In this document: in pieces, positions 37,401 to 46,400 of the stretch | How the letters are laid out: the number at the start of each line of letters is the position of its first letter | How positions within the stretch are numbered: the stretch's first letter is position 1 | Assembly: GCA_029582165.1 (NCBI GenBank) | Contig: CM055870.1 | Location: 50,610,513 to 50,674,512, forward strand | Direction of reading: 5' to 3' | Length of the DNA: 64,000 nt | Source: Portulaca oleracea | Lineage: Eukaryota; Streptophyta; Magnoliopsida; Caryophyllales; Portulacaceae | Notes under the pieces: model-generated | Told to the model about the DNA's origin: nothing | The model's database searches: none | Seen by the model: only the letters and a program-made list of their open reading frames with translations | Program-made: the position numbers and the translations under genes

Positions 37401-40400
37401 TGTTCACTAACATCATCATGAACCCAAGTCAAGATTTGTAGATTTAAATCCTAATCAGGACCTGCAAACGACTTTGCTTTCTTCCTTAACAACTCAGCTT
37501 GAAAACAATATTTTGCTGCCAACTTGCCTTCTATAAGCTTCTTCACCAATGAAGTAAATGTGGATCTTGCTGATAACTTCCGTTAATGCCTTCTTTAAGC
37601 TTCTTTGCAAATTGCAATAATAACTGACTGTACTTCCACCAGACGCAACAGGACGAGCTGGAGGAGAACCTTTAAGGTGGCAGTGTGAAACTTGCAAACG
37701 GGTACTCTAAGGTGTAGTTCTTGTTGTTGGAAGTAAGGAAGGCAGTTGTCCTCTGCAGTTTAAACCCAAGAGCATCAATAGCCTTTCCAGTCTTGCAAAC
37801 ATAATGGCATCAAAGAAAGGAGTTGGACTTGACAAAGGGTACACCCCCCCCCCCCATTCCCCAACCAAAAGAAAAAAAAAATTGTCCTCAAAGAAATCAC
37901 TCGGTAAAGTTGGAGAGCTTTGTAACATCAAGGATTTCATTCTTGATAATTTTCCAAATAGTCCTCAACAAAACTGTACTGCTTCAGCTCTTTGAATTAT
38001 TATACCACTGTTCCTCCCAAATCATCTTTGAAGCTATTACAATATCCAAGATAAAACCGTCCCAATCCACATCTCTCCAAGCCAACATACACTTTTTAAA
38101 CCAAATTTCTGCCTTCCCCCGACAGTGAATAGAGGCTAACTCTACCTTCTGATGATTAGGCACACTACACAGATTCAAATATCTATTGCACTTCTCGGCC
38201 CAACCCCTTGGATCCTACCATCAAGCACTGGAAACTCTACTTTTGGCATAATCCTGAATGAGCTTCTATCCCTGTGATATTCATGAGTCACAGAATTAGG
38301 TGTTCTGCCTGACCATGATGAAGAACTGTTGTTTGAAGGATCAACAGGATTTTCCATCAAATCCATCAATTTAGTAAACATTTGGCTCTATTCCTCTTCT
38401 AGTTCAGCAATTTTCTGATTTTATAAGTCCACTTGTTTTGTTGCTTATCCAACATCTCCTTGACTTAATGCTCCATCGGCACAACTTTCAACTCAGAACT
38501 TAAAGTAACGCCAGCCAGATTGATTTTCCACAAAATCAGTGTGAGCTCTGATACCAAATTATTGCATCAAAGGCACCAATGTACCTATATGGCATAGGAT
38601 TCCCAAGGGTCAATACAATCAAGAACCCTGCAGCAGGTTCTTTTTTTTATATAGGAAAAAGATATATATATAATAATAATAGGGTAAAAGAAGTGATGCT
38701 CAGCTAGCACCATATAAACTTATACACATCCACAAAAAACAATCCACAATCTACCACCTCAAAAAAGGAAGAGCTTAACTTCCCATACATAGACACGCGC
38801 ACGCTCCACTTTCTTCAATGACGATCCTCCTCTAACCAAAACCTGGGTTTTGTTACAAATATATTCCCAACCTCTTCCCCGCCACCTTTTGTAACAAACT
38901 AACAACTTCCTAACAGACCCTAACTAACTAGACACGTGGTCGCCACATGTCCTTAATATCCTGCAACAAGATCCTAGTAGAGCTATAGCAATGTTTTACC
39001 CCAACCCTGTACTAAAGGTTCCACTGTGTCTAGATGGGATCCCTATGCTGACTTACCAAGCGGGAAAAAAAAAAAAAGAAATGCATGCACAAATGAATAT
39101 ACATATACATGTAAGCAATGTAACATATATGCATATGAGCAGGTACGCAAGTACAAATGGATCCAAAATGCAAATTCAGTAATGATTCTTTTCGTAGGAG
39201 GAGTGCTAAACATAAAATATCTCCCCATGTTGGGAGCATATGTGCATGCTTTTTTCCACCAGATGAGAACATGCTATCTCATCAACTGAGTTCTTTTTTC
39301 CTTCTCAGGAACACCACTGAAGTAAGAAACTTTACATCAAGCATTCAGCAAGAACATTGAGGACCTATCTGAATGCAAATAGGGATACTATAATGGCGGC
39401 TATACATCCAAACTGTATATTCCAATAGTCAATCATTAAGTTATTCACTAGTAACGGTCATCTTAATGTCGGAAGGTTACAACAAAAATTAGAAACAGTA
39501 AAGGACATATCCAAAAGGTTGATCACCGCCAAGAAAAGATTGAGAAGCAGGTTAAGCAAATCAAACAGAATATGCATGTTTCATGACTTTATGGGTCAAT
39601 AATTGTTAATGCAGTTGCAACTGAAACAGGAGTATTGGATTAGTGATAATTTTTAAACTTCTTTATTTAGGAGAAAATTCATACCATCTTAAGGCCATTT
39701 GTATAGGTGTTGTGAGGCAGGAAGTGAAAACATCAGCAGGAAAGTCAACACTCTGAGGGAGTGTCTCATGTGCTTCACAAGCAGCAAGCAGAATGCAATC
39801 TTTCACAGTGCCAGATGATGCAGATGCATCAATGAGCTGTCAGAAATAAAATGTGACCATATAACAGCACCTCCATGGAACAGAAGTGAAATTTAACTTC
39901 ACCAGCATCCACCAACATTTATCGTTTGGAGGTATGGAAAATGTTTTCTAGCCATTGGTAAAAGATTGTATACCTCAATGAAGGCATTGACAATATTTCC
40001 AGCAGCTGAACAATCAAAAACATAGATGGCAGGCGACTTTAACCAGGAATCCAGCTCAGTAACTGGCAGGGGAATATATTGTGTATAACTCTGCAAAAGC
40101 ATCCATTCAAGAAATCAAGATTTCTGAACAGAAGGAATGCATTGACAAATAGCACCCATTTCAAAACATTTACCCTATTGAAGAGCCATATTTCACCATT
40201 TGTAGTTGGTTTCGGTACACCGTGCCCATTGTAGTGAAACAAAACTCTCTCAGTCTTAGCAAATTTGCGACATGTATTACACAATTTCTTTACTTCTTCA
40301 ACAGTAGGGTCAAGTTGATACTTATATCGAGCCTGTAAAAATTGCGCAAAGATAATGATGAAAAAAAATAACACATAAAACAAAAGAGAAAACATAAATT

Positions 40401-43400
40401 TGAAACTATCGAGGACCCAAACTTGTAACCTTGGGCTGCCATCTTTCATATTGCAAACTTAAGGCCTTCCCAATAGCTTCCAATGCCTTTGGAGGTGCCA
40501 TAGAAAATGGATCTGACAATATGTGGAACAGAAAAACGTGATTGGGATATGTAGAAAACAATACTTGAAATATTGTCAAACTCAAAAATTCAAGGGATGG
40601 TGAAACTAGGATTTCCGACAAAATGGGGAAATAGAGGCAGTCATAGAAAGGAGAACATGAAATCAATGACGACTAGGTTAGCAATTTCTGAAATGTACAC
40701 CATATAGAAAATTGCTCAAATAACAGCCTGAAGCTCTATCACTCCTCCATAAATTCTCAGGGTCATAAGCTCAAAGTATGGGACCATAAATTTGAAATAA
40801 AATTCTACCATTGTACTTTTTTTCTGCTAGAATTACAACTCATGTCGCCAAAACCGAATGCCCGCAAAAGCTAGCAACTATCTGGTTGGTCTTTTTTGGG
40901 TTGTGGAAAAATAAGTGAAAAAATCACCTTTCTGTTTTGAGGCAGCCTTTTGGAAAGAAAAGCCAAACAAAAGGTGCAAAGGGTTGCTCCTTAGGGCAAA
41001 GACGATTTGGAGAAAAGGCAAATAGGAGTCTTTAAAGATATAGGAAACCCCAGTCAATGTGTCATGGAAAAGCTGGTTTAGGCTTTGTATCTATGAGATA
41101 AGGTTTACTTTGCAAGTTTGCTCCTCTTCACTGGACATTCAGATTTCATGTAGCCATTATTTGGGAGCTGTAGATAGTCCCCTTGTTGGATGCTACCTAT
41201 GCATCCAAACTTAGTGTCAGGTGCCTGTGTTTGGCGACTTTGGTCAACAATTGCTATTTGTAATACCTTTACTTATTTTTATTTCTATTTTTTGATAAAT
41301 AATCAAAGATATTGAAAAGACACCAATTGGACATCGCCCATATACAAAAAATGAGCGAAAACAAAAACACCATACCCCCAAGCTCTCATCAACAATATTA
41401 TCAACAAACATCCAAAAACACTCAAATTTATATCACCCCTAAGCAGTACAATCCAATTATACATCCTAAAAGGTAGAGCTTAAAATCCTGGAGGGATAGA
41501 GCTTTGTCATCAAATGTCAATTTCTCTCCTTCCAAGTAGCCCACCAAATAGCTAAAGGAACCAAATTCCAATCTCTACGAATCCAACCTTTCCCCATCCT
41601 TCTCCAAGTCCACCACCAACACATCCTTTATCCCACACTCCAACTATACAACATCCTTAGAAAGCAATGCATTTGCTCCAGTGCACCACACTCCAACTAT
41701 ACAACATCCTCAAAAATAATGTCTATGCTTATCATGTTAACCATGTCAGCTTCCTCAATCAAACTAAACGAGAACACGCTAGAGACTCCAATCGACAAGG
41801 CAACATGGGGTCTAAACTTAAAAGGGTTTTCACTATCAAATCTTATTATTTGAAGCTCCTACCTTTTCATTCTGCATCCGTCCAGTCCTATTCACCTCAT
41901 CAGTTCCCTTGCAAGACTATAAGGAAATATTTGGTTCCTTGAAAGGATTCTCCGTTCCATATTATTGTCTTTTAAGGTTTATGGGGAAATAACAAGGTAA
42001 TTACTCAATGAAAAGAATTTGACAAATTTGCCTTAGGTTTTTAATGGATGAGGACAGAGAAATGAGAGTGGTGAGATGAATTTTACTGGTGAGTGGGAGA
42101 ATACTTAAGCGATGGTTAGTTATTAAAGGTAAAATTGGTAAAGCAATATGGAGAATGTAAAGCGACAAATATTGTGGAACAAAAAAAAGCCACTTAAAAT
42201 GACAAATATTGTGGAACAGATGGAGTATTTGCCAAGCATTCACATGGGATTTTTATCAACAAGCAGCAATTAAAATAAGAGAAGAAGATGTTGGCAAATA
42301 GATAATCAATGTGGACAAGAGAATTGGTCCCCACATCATTTTCTCAATTTGCAAAGTCTTTTAGGAAGTTAGCCTTTTCGTTGTTTTGGAGATTCTCGGA
42401 TTGCTTCCTACTCAGTGAAGGATTTTCTTTTGGCTTGGGGCAGATCTGTTTGGTAGAAAAGCCAAAGAGAAATGTCATGTTAATCTGACATGTAATTTTC
42501 TGAGGCATGAGCCAGGACAGTGACATAGGGTTTCAAGAGAGTGAAGAAACCTCATCAGCACATCAATTATAATCTGAGCAAGAGTCTTCTTAACTTCAGG
42601 CAATCTAGTTTTGATGTTGTAGATTTTGTATAAAAGAGGATAGGTTTCATCCTGAATGTATATAACCCTTCTGTACAATGTTTGCTTTACATCCAACCAT
42701 TTGTTAATGAAACAACGACAACAATCCCCAATGTGGCCATGCTAACGCGGAGTGGGGGATCTAGATGTAGGCAGCTTTCCCCTCATGCACAGAAGTGCAT
42801 GAAGAGGCTAATTCTGGCAAACCCAAACAAAGTTTTGTTAATGAGATACTATTATATTGATTTTCAATTTTTCCTTCCCAAACAGAGACAACACAAACAA
42901 AAGTAACATTTTTATCTTTTCCAATTCCAAAGCAAATATATGACACAAAAATTGGGTAAAATGTTGGAGTTGCCAAAGCATGAATTGGGACTCACTAACG
43001 TCTTTAGTTTACTGTCGCCATATTAATTCACTCATTCACGAATCCCATGCAATCATGCTAAATATAAAATACAAGTATATAACATCCATTTAAAAAAATA
43101 TGTGTACACAAATTGCACTAAAGGTCATTACATGTGTGAACATTAGCATTACATATATGGACAGTCAATTCCTATATCATAACAAAGGCAAAGAGTTGCT
43201 GGCTTTGATTTAATCTCAATAACAATGGAACCATTTTTTATTACAACGGATGCTTTTTGCTTAGGCGGGGCTGTGGGCTCATTAAATTTAGTAATGACAT
43301 TAAACTAAACCAGTGAAGCAGGACAGCATACCTATCCAGCACTCCAGCCTAGCACAGGGAGATATCTTAATAACATCAGGTGGGTCCACACTGATATTCA

Positions 43401-46400
43401 AACATAAAACAAGGGCTACCATTCCCGTCTTCATCTGCACAGAACATCTTTCTTTAAATATGATAGCCAAAAATTCAGTACAACATATCTTTCTTTAAAT
43501 ATGATAGCCAAAAATTCAGTACAACATAGCCAAAACCAATACTCCAAAATCCTGCCTAGGCGAGGTATGGAGGGGTCATATAGCGATCTCATCGCTAAAT
43601 TGCAATTTAGAGACATTGATTCCAGTTGACCCAAGATTTAGAAATTGTTTGCTACCTACTCATGGAAAAGAAGCAGAGGAGGTTTAATGAGACACTTTTC
43701 TTTAGTCCATTATAGTTAAGTTGAAACACCAATCCGGCATAGAAACAATAATGTAAATCCAATGTCATAGCAATAAGTCGCATCTAATTCAATGTAATGT
43801 GAAATAACCTATCAAAAAAGACAATTCCAAAAAATAATCTTGGCATTGGGTTTAGTTCAGTAAGTAAAATAGGCTATAATTTGTTCCAAATATAAAATGA
43901 GTTTGTGTGTGTTAGAGAGAGAAAATGGGGGGGGGGGAGGGAGAGAGAAATGGAATCATATGCAACCAAATAGACACAGCAGAATGGACTTGACCATAAA
44001 AACCAACAGGAACCCACCAGAGAGTTTTAGGTTCCGAACACGATTTTTCTCCTCTCCAAACCTGAAAAAATTGTAAACTAGTATGCCATCGCAACTCGAA
44101 CCCAATCTCATGAATGAAACTGAATGCTCAATATTTAGTGTAATTTCAACCAACTGGACAAGAAATAGCATCGTAGAAATAATCTGTTGTTTTAATAAAA
44201 TCATTCACTGAGAATAAAACAATGTTCAGAGAAAGTGCTAGTCATATGGTTAAATTCTTGTTGGATCAAATATGTTTAACCAAATTAAATAATAGTACTT
44301 TGTAGTAATCAAATTTTGAAGTTATAATTGAAATAAATAATTGTGATTTCTTACGCTTCTCTAGTTCCTTTCTATTTGGTTCTAATTATAATTGGTCTTA
44401 AACCATGATGTGCTTTCAACCATGATCTAGGGGTTGTGTATCGATAAGCCAAGTCAGGTCAGGGGTCGGCCCATTAATAAAGTTGCAGTCAAGGCAGGCT
44501 TTTCCCCACGAATAAATGGGTTTGACGGTCGTCTTTCAACTTACTAAAATTCGTAGGTAAATGGAAAGTTATGTTTCGGTAACTTTTGTTAAATAAAGTT
44601 AAGTTTTTGAAAAGTGATATTTTGAATAAAATAGCGACTTTTTTAAGGAGAAAGTAAGTATATTTTGCTAAATTTTGGTAAATTTTAGTAACTCTTGGCA
44701 AATAATTACCCAATCCCGTTTACCCACGGATTTTAAAAGCCCTAACCAAACATAACATATAATCATCAGAACTTATAGATTTTTAGAGGTAAACCTTACC
44801 AGTGTAACATATAAACTAGTATGATAATTAAATTGACAAAAATACTCATTATTCACTCACCATTAATGGGTCTACCTCCCCATTCATTATCATATTCAAC
44901 ACAAGTTAAGTTCCACTACATAACTCATTATAAGTTGACAACAAATGGTAGCCCTGCTTGTTGAAAAATCAAATGCTTAGCTAGCACCCTGCAAAAGTTA
45001 TGTACAACCAAAACACACACTACCCGTAAGATCTACTACATAAAAAGAGGAAGAGGTAAACTTCCAATTATCCTTAGTGTTTATGGGATTGTCTTTCAAG
45101 CGCTCCGTTTATCCTAAGAGTAGAGCTTATGGGATTGTCTTGCAAGCTCCCAAAGACAAGTCTCAACTCCCTCAAAAAGCTTTAGGTTCCTCTCTCTCCA
45201 AATACTCTATGAAATCACATGTGGTACAACCATGGCCTTCTCCTTTTTCCGATTCCTACCAAAGAAGCCCTCCCAAGAAAGAACATGACCTATAATAGAA
45301 AAAGAAACCCAAGTAACACCTAAGCAGTCAAAAGCTAAATCCCAAAGGGAACTAGCAAAGTTAGTGATGAATAGATGATATGGCGATTGAAGATCTTCCT
45401 TGCAAATCCAAACATATTAGCCAAAATCTTCCCCCTTTTTAGTAAATTTTCACAAGTCAAAATATTCTCGTGTTGCCCTTCCCGAACAAAAACACAACCG
45501 CCAAGGGGCAAATGAGTTCCAAATTACCTTAGAGGGGAAAGCACCATCCTCCAAAAGATTGCAATGCTAAAGATGCATGTTAGGAAGTTTTAAATAATAA
45601 GAGGTGAAGAAAGATAACCAAAGTGGCATCAGCAAACCCATCCTGAACAAAAAGAGAAGACCAAACACTAAACCCAAAGTTGCTCCTAGTAATCTGCAAT
45701 GGAAGCATATTTATCCACCACACGAACATTTTTTTATAGGAAAAGGACATATATTAATAATAGGATTAAAAAGAACTAATGCTCAACTAGAACCATACAA
45801 AGTTTATGTACAACTAAACAAACAAATTGTCCACAAAATCTATCACATCAAAAGAGTAAGAGCTAAACTTCCCATTCACTCAAAACTAGAGAAACTTGAC
45901 AACATTGTCTTTCAATCTCTGAAGAGGGATTTCACTTCCCTCAAAAACCCTTCGATTCCTTTATTTCCAGATAACTCGTAAAATCAAACGTGGTATAAGA
46001 GCTAAACTTTCCATTCACCCAAAAGTAGAGAAACTTGACAACATTGTCTTTCAATCTCTGAAGAGGGATTTCACTTCCCTCAAAAACCCTTCGATTCCTT
46101 TATTTTCAGATAACCCGTAAAATCAGACGTGGTATAAGAGCTAAACTTCCCATTCACCCAAAAGTAGAGAAACTTGACAACATTGTCTTTCAATCTCTGA
46201 AGAGGGATTTCACTTCCCTCAAAAACCCTTCGATTCCTTTAATTCCAGATAACCCGTAAAATCAGACGTGGTCTAAGAGCTAAACTTCCCATTCACCCAA
46301 AACTAGAGAAACTTGACAACACTGTCTTTCAATCTCTGAAGAGGGATTTCACTTCCCTCAAAAACCCTTCGATTCCTTTATTTCTAGATAACCCGTAAAA

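Noticed and set aside
38540..38560. tRNA gene fragment near GAGCTCTGATACCA
   Set aside because: It is only the complement of the retroelement primer-binding site; there is no cloverleaf around it. The same holds at 13970.
39974..40332. Active caspase-type protease reading of the RAPTOR His-Cys pair
   Set aside because: The pair is a known structural feature of the RNC domain in RAPTOR proteins; no evidence here for proteolysis.
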